Below, in pieces: positions 43,238-52,874 of a DNA stretch of 64,000 nt. Origin of the DNA: JAYEIA01 sp964472505. Its GTDB lineage: Bacteria > Bacteroidota > Bacteroidia > Bacteroidales > JAADGE01. The notes under the pieces are model-generated. The model saw only the letters and a list, made by a program, of their open reading frames with translations, did not search any database and was not told the origin of the DNA. The stretch covers positions 62,001-126,000 of the forward strand of contig CAYYQW010000002.1 of the NCBI GenBank assembly GCA_964472505.1, written 5' to 3'. The number at the start of each line of letters is the position of its first letter. The stretch's first letter is position 1. A program made the translations under genes and the position numbers.

Positions 43238-43444
43238 ATGGCAAAGAAAAAATTTAACTATAAACAGTCACTTGAAGAAATTCAAACCATTATAGATGAA
43301 ATTGAGGAAGACGAAATTGATGTTGACGAGTTATCCGGTAAAATAAAAAAAGCTTCCGAATTGATAAAAGCATGTAAAACGCAGTTGCGAAAAACCGAAA
43401 CCGAAATTGAAAATGTACTTTCGGATGATGAAACCGAAAAATAA
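43238..43444 (+). CDS. XseB-like small helical protein (exonuclease VII small subunit family)
   Basis: A 68-residue acidic/basic helical protein that reads like the small subunit of exodeoxyribonuclease VII: FNYKQSLEEIQTIIDEIEE, the middle EIDVDELSGKIKKASELIK, and KTQLRKTETEIENVL. xseA is not adjacent, and the gene is embedded in the Sia-type operon, 8 bases after SiaC and 55 before the phosphatase. Either this is the cell's XseB transcribed with a signalling operon by accident, or a paralogue recruited as a partner in the switch. The similarity is to a short coiled-coil family, so chance resemblance is possible. Confidence 0.6.
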   Translation: MAKKKFNYKQSLEEIQTIIDEIEEDEIDVDELSGKIKKASELIKACKTQLRKTETEIENVLSDDETEK

Positions 43445-43499
43445 GAAACGGTACGGATATTGTATAAAATCTTGCATCAAATAATCACAAACCAATTTT

Positions 43500-46400
43500 A
43501 TGAAACGACAGTTGCTCATATTATTTCTGATAATTCCGCTGCTGTCAACTGCGCAAACCTATAAAAATGTAAAGTTTACCGGAAGTATCAAAGCCGGCTT
43601 TACCGAAGGAGGCAACCAAACCGTCAATGAACTGCTTGCCGAAGAGTTTGCAAAATTCCTAAATGTAGAACTTGAAAAAACCACCATCGAATGGGGCGAT
43701 GTATTTGCTAAAAACGGAAAAATCCCTAAAGACTACCAAACAAACCCGGAAATTGCATACACACCGGATGCTCTGAAAAAATCTGACTTTATTTGCGGAA
43801 CCGTATATGAACTGGACTGGAGAAAAAAGTTTTTTGATTATGCCGGCATTGTTCAAGTTAGCGATTTGCTCATTGTAAGAAAAAATGTAACCAAAAATAT
43901 TAACAGCATACAAGACTTAAAAGGACTTACCATAGCATTCCTGGAAAATTCTACTTATGAAACCGAAATAAATGCCATTAACAAAGAAATAGACAGCGGC
44001 ATAAACCTGCTGCCGGTAAGTTCTGAAAAGGAAGGATTAAATATTCTTACCCAAGGCAAAGCTGACGGACTCATTACGGTTTCATACCTCGCTTTAGCTT
44101 ACCTTAAAAAATATCAAAGCCTGAAACTGGCATTTCCCGTATCGGAACCGCAAAACGTGGGCTGGGTTATCCGAAAAAATAATGAAGAGCTAAAACAAGA
44201 AATTGAAAATTTCTTTGAAACCATAAAAGGTGACGGCACTTTGAATAAAATTTTCAGAGAAAAATACGGTATCTCCTACTCCACTTACCTTGAGATCATA
44301 AACTCTTATGCACAATCAACAAAAGGAACCGACAGCCGAGATTTTGACGCCATAAAAGAATCCGGAAAAATAATCATTGCACTTCGCGACCGCGAAATGA
44401 TATACCACCGATACGGACAAAAACAGTTCAATCATTATCTGGCCGAAGAATTTGCCCAATACTTGGGCTTGCAGCACGAAATAGTCATTACCAAAGAATT
44501 TTCAGATTTTTGGGAAAATGAAAACGGAGAAATACTCAAAGACAGCGCATACCTGCCCCCGTGGTTTACTCAGTTTGATGTTGCCTGCGATTTAATAGCA
44601 CCACTTGATTGGCGGCTAAAAAAAGCAGATGTAATAGATTTCATGCCCAATGCCATGGTAGTAATCGGGCGAAAAGGAACGAAAATAAATTCCGTTGACG
44701 ACCTGAGAGGACTGCGCGGAATAACCTCAAGAGGTTCTTCTTACGAACACGCCCTCAAACAAAACAACATTAAAGATTTGATATACAGCCAAGGGAATGA
44801 ATTTTTTAAAAATGTTATTTCCGGAAAAGCTGACTATACCATTTCAAACATTGCCGTATTCAATCTTTCGGAATATCCGGAATTGGAAGCTAAATTTATA
44901 CTTGGAGAAATAACCCAAATGGGCTGGGCAATTAAGAAAAATCAACCGGCATTGCGGCAAAAAGTTTTGGAATTTTTTGAATATGCTCAGGAAGGCGGTA
45001 TTATTGACAATTACTTTAAAGAGCAAACCGGCATGACCATGAAGTCGGCCAGAAATTATCTGAACGCACTGCAGGAAACCTACCAACACGGATTTTTCCC
45101 TTTTATGTTCTACGGCGCCGATCAAGGCTTGCCCCGCGAAGAAATTCTCAGCCTTTTTCAAGACAATAAAGGTTACATCTGGTTTGGAACCTATTCCGGT
45201 GCCGTAAAGTATAACGGCAGGGATATGCGAGTATTTAATAAAGCAAACGGGCTGAGCGACAATACCGTTTTTGATATCAAACAAGACCAAAACGGGCGTA
45301 TGTATTTTGCCGGAGAAAACGGCATAAACATTTCCGATGAAAATACGGCAAACTTTAAATCCGTTTTTAAAGGAACGGTTTTTAAAGAAATTTTCATTGA
45401 CCAAAATCAAAATAAATTTTTCTACGGAGATGCCGGCGTCTTCATACTCGACAAGAAGGGCAATAAGATTCATCTCAATAATGAGCTGGATAATATACCC
45501 CAAAATGTCCGCAGCATCACTCAGGAACCCAAAGGAGGCGACATTGTAATAGCCTCTGCCGAAGGAACATACAGGCTAAACTCTACCCTCTCCGTTTCCG
45601 AAAAAATCTCTGACGGCTATTACCATTATGCCCTGTTCAGTTCCGACGGAAACCTGTGGGTATCTTCAGACGAAGGTTTATTCTTTGTACAAAATAAGCA
45701 CTTTACAAAACCCGATCGTTACGAAAACTTAAATCACACTCTAAATATTCCCAAAGGAACAACCATCCGGAAAATCAAAGAATCCGATGACGGTGCCATC
45801 TGGCTTTTATCCGATTACAAAGTGTATCAAATACTGACCCTTAAACAAAAACCCATTGTTTACGACAAAAATATTGGCCTAAATAATTATAAAATACTCT
45901 CATTTCTCATTGATAAAGAAAGAAATTTTTGGTTTGGACTGGCAGGAGGCACGCAAAAGCTTACCGACAAAACGCTCCGCACACTCTTTCCGCAAAAAAT
46001 AAATAGCCCGGTTCATACCATTTTTGAGGACAAATCCGGACGTATCTGGTTTGGCATGCATACGGGAATATATTACCTGCAAAACGGCCTGCACAACTTT
46101 TCTCAAGAAATAAATTTCGGAGAAAACTCGATGGTTTTCGCACAAGGCCAAGACGGAAAACTTTATCTTGCCGATACCGAAAAAATAAGCATCATCCGTC
46201 AAGAAGACCTAAAGCCTGTAAAAACCATTCGGTTTGAAGAACCCATCATTCATCCGGAAAAAATATTTATAAGCTCCAACAGCGAAATTTTCATAACAAC
46301 CGGAATAAACGGCATTGTGTATTATTTTGAGAATGCCGATGCAAAAGCTCTGCGCATAGAAAACAATGCTACCCAAAACATTATGCAGCTTTCTGAATTC

Positions 46401-48197
46401 GACGATAAAATAATCGGAGCTGCTAATGACGGCATCGTTTTATTCAACAATAAAAGCTTCAGAACTTACATACGTACCGAAGGCAAAGTATCTGCTTTCT
46501 CCAAAGATGTAATAACAAAGCCCGAAACACAAACACGAGATACAGTTTTGCGAATTGCAGCATCAGGCGGTATGTTGGTTTTTCATCCGAAAGAAAAGCT
46601 GATACAAGCACCTTACAATCTGCCCAAAGGTACGGTAATAAAATCAATAACGCCGGCCGAAGATCCGGATTATCTTTGGTTAGGAACAGCCTCGGGCCTA
46701 ATTTACTTCAATAAAAACTCCGGCGAAGCCGAATTAAAAGTGGACTCAAAAAACGGATTAAACGGCAACGAGATTACATCCGGAGGTTTGTATCTTGACG
46801 GCCGTGGTGTATTGTGGGTCGGGACTTTTCACGGAGCTTCTACCTATGATATAAAAAATAAACGCATTGAAAAGATTTACCCCTCATGCTCTATCAGCAA
46901 AATAGAGCTTAACGGACTGAATACTCCTCAATTACCCAAAACACTTAAATCGAACCAAAACAATATCAGTTTTGAAATTTCCGGTTTATTGTTTAAAGAT
47001 GAAAAATCCATAGAATATGAATATTATCTGCGAGGATTAGATACAGAATACGCCGGATACAAAGGCAAAGATAATATGGCCGTTTACCAAAACCTTCCGC
47101 CCGGAAATTATGAATTTCTATACAGAGCCAAAGGAAAAGACGGAATTTGGAGCTATTTCCAATCAGTTGAGTTCACCATAGAAAAACCCATGTATGCCAA
47201 ATGGTGGTTTATTCTTATAATGGCAATGATTGCAGCAGCTTCGGTTTACGGCGTATTTAAATGGCGAATAAAAATACTGAAACGTCGTAACGAAATTCTG
47301 GAAGCAACCGTAAAAGAACGTACGCTGGAAATACGCGAAAAGAATGCCGAGCTTGAAAGCCAAAAAGAAGAAATTGAAACACAAAGAGAATTGGCCGTTC
47401 AGCAAAGGGATGAAATATCCGAAAAGAAAAAAGAAATTGAAGACAGTATTTTGTATGCCGAAAGAATTCAAACGGCTATTTTACCGCCCAAAAATTTCAT
47501 CAGCCGACACTTGCCTGAGAACTTTATACTCTTTAAACCCAGAGATATAGTAAGCGGTGATTTTTACTGGGCGGCCGAAAATGACAAGACCATTTTTGTT
47601 GCAGCTGCAGACTGCACCGGACATGGTGTGCCGGGCGCTTTTATGAGTATGCTTGGCGTTTCGTTTCTGAACGATATTGTATCTACGGGCAAAAAAGATA
47701 TTACAGCCGGAGAAATATTAGACAAGCTCCGCGATAAAATCATAGATGCCCTGCATCAAACCGGTGAAGTACACGAAGCCAAAGACGGAATGGATATTGC
47801 GATGTGTGCCATTCATAAAGATTCGAACCAAGTAGATTTTGCCGGAGCATTCAACCCGCTTTATCTTGTAAGAGACGGCAAAATACATGTTACCGAAGCC
47901 GATCGAATGCCGATTGGAATCTACGAATATGAAGATGAGAATAAAAGCTTCACAAATCAAAAAGTTACCGTTAAAAAAGGTGATACGCTCTATATGTTTT
48001 CAGATGGTTATCCGGATCAATTTGGCGGAAAACGAGGCAAAAAATTTATGATTGGCCGATTTAAAAAGCTCATACTAAAAATACAAGAACTTCCTTTAGA
48101 CAAACAGCACGACTACATGGACGACACCATAAAACGTTGGATGGAAGGCAGCAGCGAACAAATTGATGATATTTTGGTAATTGGAGTGAAAATATAA
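43500..48197 (+). CDS. SiaA-like membrane phosphatase: two solute-binding domains, beta-propeller, Y_Y_Y, SpoIIE
   Basis: A 1565-residue sensor phosphatase. Order: signal peptide (1-19); a type 3 solute-binding domain (about 24-275; SIKAGFTEGGNQTVNELLAE); a second one (about 282-527; KIIIALRDREMIYHRYGQ); two-component-type propeller repeats (from about 537; GLPREEILSLFQDNKGYIWF); a Y_Y_Y domain (about 1144-1217); a membrane helix (about 1232-1254; WWFILIMAMIAAASVYGVF); a coiled coil (to about 1318); and a cytoplasmic SpoIIE/PP2C phosphatase with VSGDFYW, ADCTGHGVPGAF and a terminal DDILVIGVKI. The outer part would sense small molecules and set the phosphatase that acts on SiaC. It closes the operon before a strong terminator. 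Confidence 0.92.
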   Translation: MKRQLLILFLIIPLLSTAQTYKNVKFTGSIKAGFTEGGNQTVNELLAEEFAKFLNVELEKTTIEWGDVFAKNGKIPKDYQTNPEIAYTPDALKKSDFICGTVYELDWRKKFFDYAGIVQVSDLLIVRKNVTKNINSIQDLKGLTIAFLENSTYETEINAINKEIDSGINLLPVSSEKEGLNILTQGKADGLITVSYLALAYLKKYQSLKLAFPVSEPQNVGWVIRKNNEELKQEIENFFETIKGDGTLNKIFREKYGISYSTYLEIINSYAQSTKGTDSRDFDAIKESGKIIIALRDREMIYHRYGQKQFNHYLAEEFAQYLGLQHEIVITKEFSDFWENENGEILKDSAYLPPWFTQFDVACDLIAPLDWRLKKADVIDFMPNAMVVIGRKGTKINSVDDLRGLRGITSRGSSYEHALKQNNIKDLIYSQGNEFFKNVISGKADYTISNIAVFNLSEYPELEAKFILGEITQMGWAIKKNQPALRQKVLEFFEYAQEGGIIDNYFKEQTGMTMKSARNYLNALQETYQHGFFPFMFYGADQGLPREEILSLFQDNKGYIWFGTYSGAVKYNGRDMRVFNKANGLSDNTVFDIKQDQNGRMYFAGENGINISDENTANFKSVFKGTVFKEIFIDQNQNKFFYGDAGVFILDKKGNKIHLNNELDNIPQNVRSITQEPKGGDIVIASAEGTYRLNSTLSVSEKISDGYYHYALFSSDGNLWVSSDEGLFFVQNKHFTKPDRYENLNHTLNIPKGTTIRKIKESDDGAIWLLSDYKVYQILTLKQKPIVYDKNIGLNNYKILSFLIDKERNFWFGLAGGTQKLTDKTLRTLFPQKINSPVHTIFEDKSGRIWFGMHTGIYYLQNGLHNFSQEINFGENSMVFAQGQDGKLYLADTEKISIIRQEDLKPVKTIRFEEPIIHPEKIFISSNSEIFITTGINGIVYYFENADAKALRIENNATQNIMQLSEFDDKIIGAANDGIVLFNNKSFRTYIRTEGKVSAFSKDVITKPETQTRDTVLRIAASGGMLVFHPKEKLIQAPYNLPKGTVIKSITPAEDPDYLWLGTASGLIYFNKNSGEAELKVDSKNGLNGNEITSGGLYLDGRGVLWVGTFHGASTYDIKNKRIEKIYPSCSISKIELNGLNTPQLPKTLKSNQNNISFEISGLLFKDEKSIEYEYYLRGLDTEYAGYKGKDNMAVYQNLPPGNYEFLYRAKGKDGIWSYFQSVEFTIEKPMYAKWWFILIMAMIAAASVYGVFKWRIKILKRRNEILEATVKERTLEIREKNAELESQKEEIETQRELAVQQRDEISEKKKEIEDSILYAERIQTAILPPKNFISRHLPENFILFKPRDIVSGDFYWAAENDKTIFVAAADCTGHGVPGAFMSMLGVSFLNDIVSTGKKDITAGEILDKLRDKIIDALHQTGEVHEAKDGMDIAMCAIHKDSNQVDFAGAFNPLYLVRDGKIHVTEADRMPIGIYEYEDENKSFTNQKVTVKKGDTLYMFSDGYPDQFGGKRGKKFMIGRFKKLILKIQELPLDKQHDYMDDTIKRWMEGSSEQIDDILVIGVKI

Positions 48198-48218
48198 AGC
48201 CGTATAAATTACCGTAAG

Positions 48219-48258
48219 CAAAAACCGTCCGATTGAAAAGCAACCGGACGGTTTTTTT
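48219..48258 (+). terminator. Terminator of the Sia-type operon
   Basis: ACCGTCCG (48224-48231) pairs with CGGACGGT (48245-48252) and is followed by a T run to 48258; about 25 bases after the stop. Confidence 0.88.
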
Positions 48259-48319
48259 AAACTGTCGAAACTGTCCTAAGTCTTATACCAATGAGTTTTG
48301 GCAGCAGTTTAATAAATAA

Positions 48320-49036
48320 TCACCATATCTCACTCAGAATAACCTGTAAATCTGCGGCTCGTGTGAGCATCATCATGTGGGAACCACCCGGCAGGATGTA
48401 ATCGGCTTTTATATTTTTCAGCGGAAGTGTATTATCCGCATCTCCGTGTATGTGAATAATTTTGTCGGAATAATCTTCTTTTTGCCAATTAATTATCATA
48501 TCCGCTGTTCGTTTCAAATAAATCGGAGATTTAGAAGACAGCATACTCTTAAAGCATTCTTTGTTGTTGTTTCTGTCCGGTTCGACCAAAGGTTGCAAAA
48601 ACAAAGCTCCGGCTTTAACAATAAGCGGCGGCACAAAATCATTGACCGGCAAAACAGACTGAAACCGATAATGAATAGGTAGTTCCGATTGACATTTGGC
48701 ACTTGAAATAAGTATTATTGTTTCTGCCGGTAAGATTTCGGACAGTTCGCTGCAAATCATACCGCCCATGGAAACACCCATCAGAATGAAGGGTTGCGTA
48801 GTATCCGTCTCACTAACAAACCTTTGAGCAAATTCGTCCAAACGTTCATCCTTGTCAGGCAAAGGATAACGAATGCAAACCGTATCATATTGGAGTGGGA
48901 AATTCAAATTTTGAAATATTCGATAATCTGAGCCTTGTCCCGGAAATAAATAAATGCGAGCCTTCGTTTGGGCTGTTATATCCGAAGAAAGAATTCCCAA
49001 AAGCAAATATATACACCCGAACATTCGTAATTTCAT
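48320..49036 (-). CDS. Exported alpha/beta hydrolase
   Basis: A 238-residue serine hydrolase. The ATG at 49036 is preferred as it opens the signal peptide (MFGCIYLLLGILSSDITA); an ATG seven codons upstream (49057) is the alternative. The catalytic triad is visible: nucleophile Ser in GVSMGG, Asp in IHGDADNTLP, and His in GGSHMMM. The oxyanion region is YLFPGQGSDYRIF. It is about 240 residues, a minimal hydrolase without a large lid. Substrates are unknown. It stands alone, with 135 bases to the downstream end of the ergothioneine-type cluster. Confidence 0.85.
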   Translation of the reverse strand: MKLRMFGCIYLLLGILSSDITAQTKARIYLFPGQGSDYRIFQNLNFPLQYDTVCIRYPLPDKDERLDEFAQRFVSETDTTQPFILMGVSMGGMICSELSEILPAETIILISSAKCQSELPIHYRFQSVLPVNDFVPPLIVKAGALFLQPLVEPDRNNNKECFKSMLSSKSPIYLKRTADMIINWQKEDYSDKIIHIHGDADNTLPLKNIKADYILPGGSHMMMLTRAADLQVILSEIW

Positions 49037-49171
49037 TCTTTTCAAAATTTCAACCATAAATTACTGTAAAACTACTACTTTTAATGGCTATTCGAATGAT
49101 TTACTGACAAAATACAAATATTCTAATATAATTATCCGTATGTTAGCCAACATTCTAATCACTTGAGAAAA

Positions 49172-50164
49172 TCATTTCACCATACAGGCCATTCCAAAAT
49201 AATTCTTCTCATCGGACAAAATGGCCTGTGTTTTCAAACCGGCAGCTTTTGCCATAGCTTCTATCATTTGCTCGTTGAATTTATGGGAGTTTTCGGTATG
49301 TATGGTTTCACCTTCAGACAAGTAAATCCGAAAATCATCAAAGCGACTGATTATCTCAAGGTTTTTAAGTGTTTTTAAATGCATTTCGATGCGATTTTCA
49401 CTTGTGTTGTAAAAAGCCAAATGGTCAAAATCATCCGGATTAAAGTTCAATCCGGCCAAAGTGTTTGCGGTGTTTAATATATTCTTATTAAAATCAGCGG
49501 TAATACCTTTGGAGTCATTATAAGCATTTTCAATAATTGGGATATTTTTTATCCGGTCAAATCCGAGCAAAAACATATCGCCCGGTCGCATGTTCCCGGA
49601 AATATTCCGAATAAATTCACCGGCTTGTCGCTTGCTGAAATTTCCAATTGTTCCCCCAAAAAAGCAAAACAGCCGTTTTCGTTCTTTCGGCAATACACTT
49701 AATTGTGTCATAAAATCAACAATAAACCCGTTTATAGAAAGGTCGGAAAACAGCTCATGAAGGTTTTGGCAAGACTTTTCAACTGCAGAACGGCTAATAT
49801 CTACCGGCAAATAGCGAAGGCTGTTTAATTCTTTATCCGACAACTGATTAAGCAACAAAGTAATTTTGCTGTGATCACCGCTCCCGAGTTCAATAATATC
49901 AGAATCTACAAAATTAAAGTCCATTTTATCAACAATACCGGATAGAATTTCCTTTTCACTTCGCGTTTGATAATATTCATCTAAGTGAGTAATCGCTTCA
50001 AAAAGTCTGCTGCCTTTCTTATCATAAAAGTATTTTGCAGATAGTTGTTTATGCGTATTTCGCAGTCCGTTTAATATTTCATTGCGAATGTTTTTTTTCC
50101 CGATTTCGGAAAAATAATTAGTAATCTTTATCTTTTGGGTTTCAGCAAGTGTAATCTGTCTCAT
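49172..50164 (-). CDS. egtD: Histidine N-alpha-methyltransferase (EgtD/EanA type)
   Basis: Trimethylates the alpha-amino group of L-histidine with SAM to hercynine, the first step of ergothioneine synthesis. The 330 residues show the family's opening motif KYFYDKKGSRLFEAITHLDEY, the SAM loop ELGSGDHSKITLLL, the Asn-containing FFGGTIGNFSKRQ, and ENRIEMHL and YLSEGETIHTENSHKF for substrate binding. It is the last gene of a tight minus-strand operon, 2 bases after the FAD reductase stop. The oxygen-dependent partner EgtB is absent here; an EanB-like protein sits two genes upstream, so by context this is the anaerobic EanA. Confidence 0.93.
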   Translation of the reverse strand: MRQITLAETQKIKITNYFSEIGKKNIRNEILNGLRNTHKQLSAKYFYDKKGSRLFEAITHLDEYYQTRSEKEILSGIVDKMDFNFVDSDIIELGSGDHSKITLLLNQLSDKELNSLRYLPVDISRSAVEKSCQNLHELFSDLSINGFIVDFMTQLSVLPKERKRLFCFFGGTIGNFSKRQAGEFIRNISGNMRPGDMFLLGFDRIKNIPIIENAYNDSKGITADFNKNILNTANTLAGLNFNPDDFDHLAFYNTSENRIEMHLKTLKNLEIISRFDDFRIYLSEGETIHTENSHKFNEQMIEAMAKAAGLKTQAILSDEKNYFGMACMVK

Positions 50165-50166
50165 TG

Positions 50167-51543
50167 TTAGGATTTATAAGGTTTTAACGATTCCAACATG
50201 GTAGGAATAAGCTCGGCAACCGTTGGGTGTATCTGAACCGAATCGCGGATTAATGTATAGGGTTTATCGGCATACATCACATTCAGAATGCTGCTTATTA
50301 CTTCATCGCCGCCAACACCCAATACAGCGGCTCCGAGTATCTTATCGGTATCCCGGTCGATAATGGCTCGCATAAAACCGTAGGTTTCGCCTTTCTCGCG
50401 AGCGCGTGCTACATCGGTCATTTTCCGATATGCCAAATGTATGTTTTTTCCGGCTGCTTTTGCTTGCGCAAGAGTCATTCCTGCGCGACCCAACGGCGGG
50501 TCGATAAACAATCCGTAGGTCGTTATTCGGTCGGAAACTTTACGATTTTTATCGTCAAATAAATTATCGGCCACAATTTCATAATCATTATATGCGGTAT
50601 GGGTAAAAGCACCTTTACCGTTGCAATCGCCCAAAGCGTATATTCCGGCAACGGTAGTTTCCAAATAATCATTGACTTTAATGAAACCGCGTTTATCGGT
50701 TTCTATTTCGGTATTTTCTAATTGAAGTATATTGGTATTTGGAATCCTGCCCACAGCCAAAAGCAAATGCGTTCCGGATATTTCCGATACAGCGGAAGTG
50801 CAGCTAACTTTTACGTTAATTTCGCCCTCCCCGTTTTGGGTGGCACTAAGACAGTCTGCATCAAGAATAATACGAATATCTTCCGCTTCCAGAATTTCTT
50901 TTACCGCTTGCGAAATATCTTCATCTTCACGTCCTATCAAACGAGCGCCTTTTTCTATAATGGTAACTTCGCTGCCAAAACGCCGAAACATTTGCCCGAA
51001 TTCAAGCCCTATATAACTTCCTCCTACAATTATTAAATGCTTGGGAATTTCGTTCAATTCCAAAATATCCTTATTCGTAAGATAGTTTACATTTTCAAAT
51101 TCACGAGGAATTCTCGGGCGAGCACCTACATTAATAAATATTTTTTTTCCGTGTATTTTTTCGCCATTTACTTCAAGCGTTTTTGAATTACTGAAAACTG
51201 CCCTGCCCTTATAAACATCAATATGTTTATTTTTCTTTAAAGCTTCGCTCAAAGCTTTTACGGATTTCCCCACCAATTCATCTTTTCTTTGCTTTATTTT
51301 GGAAAGATCAGCTTCTATGTGTCCGGAAAATCTCATACCCAATGACTCGCCCCTACGCGCATCGTACAAACGCTTTGCACTTGCCACATAAGTTTTAGTC
51401 GGTGTACAACCAACATTCAGGCAAGTTCCGCCGAAATGTTCTTTTTCAATAAAAGCCACTGATTTATTTTCTGAGGCATATTTAAAAGCCAGAGGCGTTC
51501 CGGCCTGTCCGGAACCGATTATTATTGCATCATAATTTTTCAT
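50167..51543 (-). CDS. FAD-dependent pyridine nucleotide-disulfide oxidoreductase
   Basis: A 458-residue flavoprotein of the class I disulfide reductase family. The ATG is at 51543 (a TTG two codons upstream is ignored). The FAD motif IIGSGQAGTPLAF, the redox-active disulfide GGTCLNVGCTPTK (Cys41/Cys46), the NAD(P) motif IIVGGSYIGLEFG, and the second FAD motif GIYALGDCNGKG are all present. The C-terminal HPTVAELIPTMLE carries the active-site histidine. It is of the mercuric-reductase-like subgroup but lacks the N-terminal HMA domain and the C-terminal Cys pair of MerA. In this operon it might reduce a disulfide, persulfide or polysulfide connected with the sulfur-transfer step; that is inference. 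Confidence 0.9.
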   Translation of the reverse strand: MKNYDAIIIGSGQAGTPLAFKYASENKSVAFIEKEHFGGTCLNVGCTPTKTYVASAKRLYDARRGESLGMRFSGHIEADLSKIKQRKDELVGKSVKALSEALKKNKHIDVYKGRAVFSNSKTLEVNGEKIHGKKIFINVGARPRIPREFENVNYLTNKDILELNEIPKHLIIVGGSYIGLEFGQMFRRFGSEVTIIEKGARLIGREDEDISQAVKEILEAEDIRIILDADCLSATQNGEGEINVKVSCTSAVSEISGTHLLLAVGRIPNTNILQLENTEIETDKRGFIKVNDYLETTVAGIYALGDCNGKGAFTHTAYNDYEIVADNLFDDKNRKVSDRITTYGLFIDPPLGRAGMTLAQAKAAGKNIHLAYRKMTDVARAREKGETYGFMRAIIDRDTDKILGAAVLGVGGDEVISSILNVMYADKPYTLIRDSVQIHPTVAELIPTMLESLKPYKS

Positions 51544-51563
51544 AGTCAAATCTTTAAAAATTT

Positions 51564-52850
51564 TTAATTATCACGAGGCTCACCCGTTTCGGTAGGATTA
51601 TCCGGGTCGTTGCTCCAGGCAAACCATCCGCCGTCGTAAACCGATACGTGCGGCCAACCCATAAGCCAAGCATTAAACCAGGCTTCGCTGCCGCGCCAAC
51701 CGGTACCGCAATAAAAAGCTAAATGTTTGTCCGGTGTAATATTTTGCGATTTCCAAATTTCAGCCGTTTCATGAAACTCTCTGACCGTATGATCCGGATT
51801 TCTGTAATTTTCCATGTGATAAGCATCGCTGCCGCAATCGGCAAAGATGGCTCCGGGTATTCGCCCTTTGGCTTCTATGTAATTATAACCGCTGACTTCC
51901 CCGATGTACTCGGGGTAGCTTCTCACGCAAACCAAGTCGGCATTATCGGATTTCAGCATGACTTTAGCTTCGGGAAGATCTACGGCCAACTCCGGCTTCT
52001 GCGGAATATCGGCTCCAAATTCGGCAACCGGTTGTTTTTCCGCATCATTGGTTTCAATTGCAAAACCGGCATCTTTCCACGACTGAAAACCGCCGTTTAA
52101 AACGCGTACATCCTTAACTCCGGCATACATCATAATAAAAGCCAAGCGAATGGCTCCCAAATGCCCCGCGGCACTCCCGGGAAAATCGGCTGAATTATCG
52201 GGATGCATAAATTTTCCGTATAAAATTACGCTTGTATCGCTTGTTATGCCGTGTTGTTCCAAAGCTTTTTTTAATTCTTCCGGGCTTCTGCGATCCCATT
52301 TCTCCGAATCTTCCAATGCGAGCGTATCCATATCTATTGCACCGGGAATATGCCCGCTGAGATAAGCATCTCTGTTGCGATAATGCGCATGTACCACAAT
52401 GTATTTATTATTATCGTACTCCGAAAGCTTTTTGCCCTTTAGCAAATTGCTGAGCCAATCGGCTGAAACCAAATTTTGATAACGAGCCAACTGCTGCATC
52501 GGTTTGCTTGGGTCGGGTACCCATTCGGTTAAAAAATGATTATACAAAAAAATATTTCCAAAGCCTGCATTACGGAACCGTTCAGCGCCTTTTTGCGTTT
52601 GTTCTTTTGTGTATCCGTATAAAATGAGTTCATCTTCGGGTCGCATTCCTTTATGCTTTACAATTTCAATCCAATCGATATATTTCGTCCATTTCAAAGG
52701 CAATGATTTCGCTCCTTTTATATGTCCGCCGAGGGTTTCACCGGATTCTTGCCAACCGTTGTATGCATCGGCAGAGCGTAAATCTATAATTTTTGCATCG
52801 TTATTTGATAATTCAATTAAAGCTTGTGTGCTTATTTCTTTAAATTCCAT
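51564..52850 (-). CDS. eanB: Triple-rhodanese sulfurtransferase of the EanB type (hercynine to ergothioneine)
   Basis: A 428-residue protein with three rhodanese-like domains (about 5-115, 125-265, 285-425). Only the last has a catalytic cysteine, Cys381 in the loop CGTGWR; domains 1 and 2 have YGYTKE and YGKFMH instead. From memory, EanB of Chlorobium limicola uses Cys412, with Tyr353, Cys339 and Cys370 nearby. Here Cys381, Tyr322, Cys308 and Cys339 stand at exactly minus 31 from each, while the non-essential Cys184 equivalent is Val153. This spacing match plus co-occurrence with egtD makes EanB, which transfers sulfur from polysulfide to hercynine without oxygen, the best call. An ordinary thiosulfate sulfurtransferase is the alternative. 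Confidence 0.85.
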   Translation of the reverse strand: MEFKEISTQALIELSNNDAKIIDLRSADAYNGWQESGETLGGHIKGAKSLPLKWTKYIDWIEIVKHKGMRPEDELILYGYTKEQTQKGAERFRNAGFGNIFLYNHFLTEWVPDPSKPMQQLARYQNLVSADWLSNLLKGKKLSEYDNNKYIVVHAHYRNRDAYLSGHIPGAIDMDTLALEDSEKWDRRSPEELKKALEQHGITSDTSVILYGKFMHPDNSADFPGSAAGHLGAIRLAFIMMYAGVKDVRVLNGGFQSWKDAGFAIETNDAEKQPVAEFGADIPQKPELAVDLPEAKVMLKSDNADLVCVRSYPEYIGEVSGYNYIEAKGRIPGAIFADCGSDAYHMENYRNPDHTVREFHETAEIWKSQNITPDKHLAFYCGTGWRGSEAWFNAWLMGWPHVSVYDGGWFAWSNDPDNPTETGEPRDN

Positions 52851-52874
52851 TTGTGTTTTCTCTTATATATAATA

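Noticed and set aside
48219..49036. The alpha/beta hydrolase as part of the ergothioneine cluster
   Set aside because: It is on the same strand, but 135 bases downstream of egtD, has its own signal peptide and no pathway link.
50167..51543. Mercuric reductase
   Set aside because: The HMA domain, the C-terminal Cys pair and other mer genes are missing.
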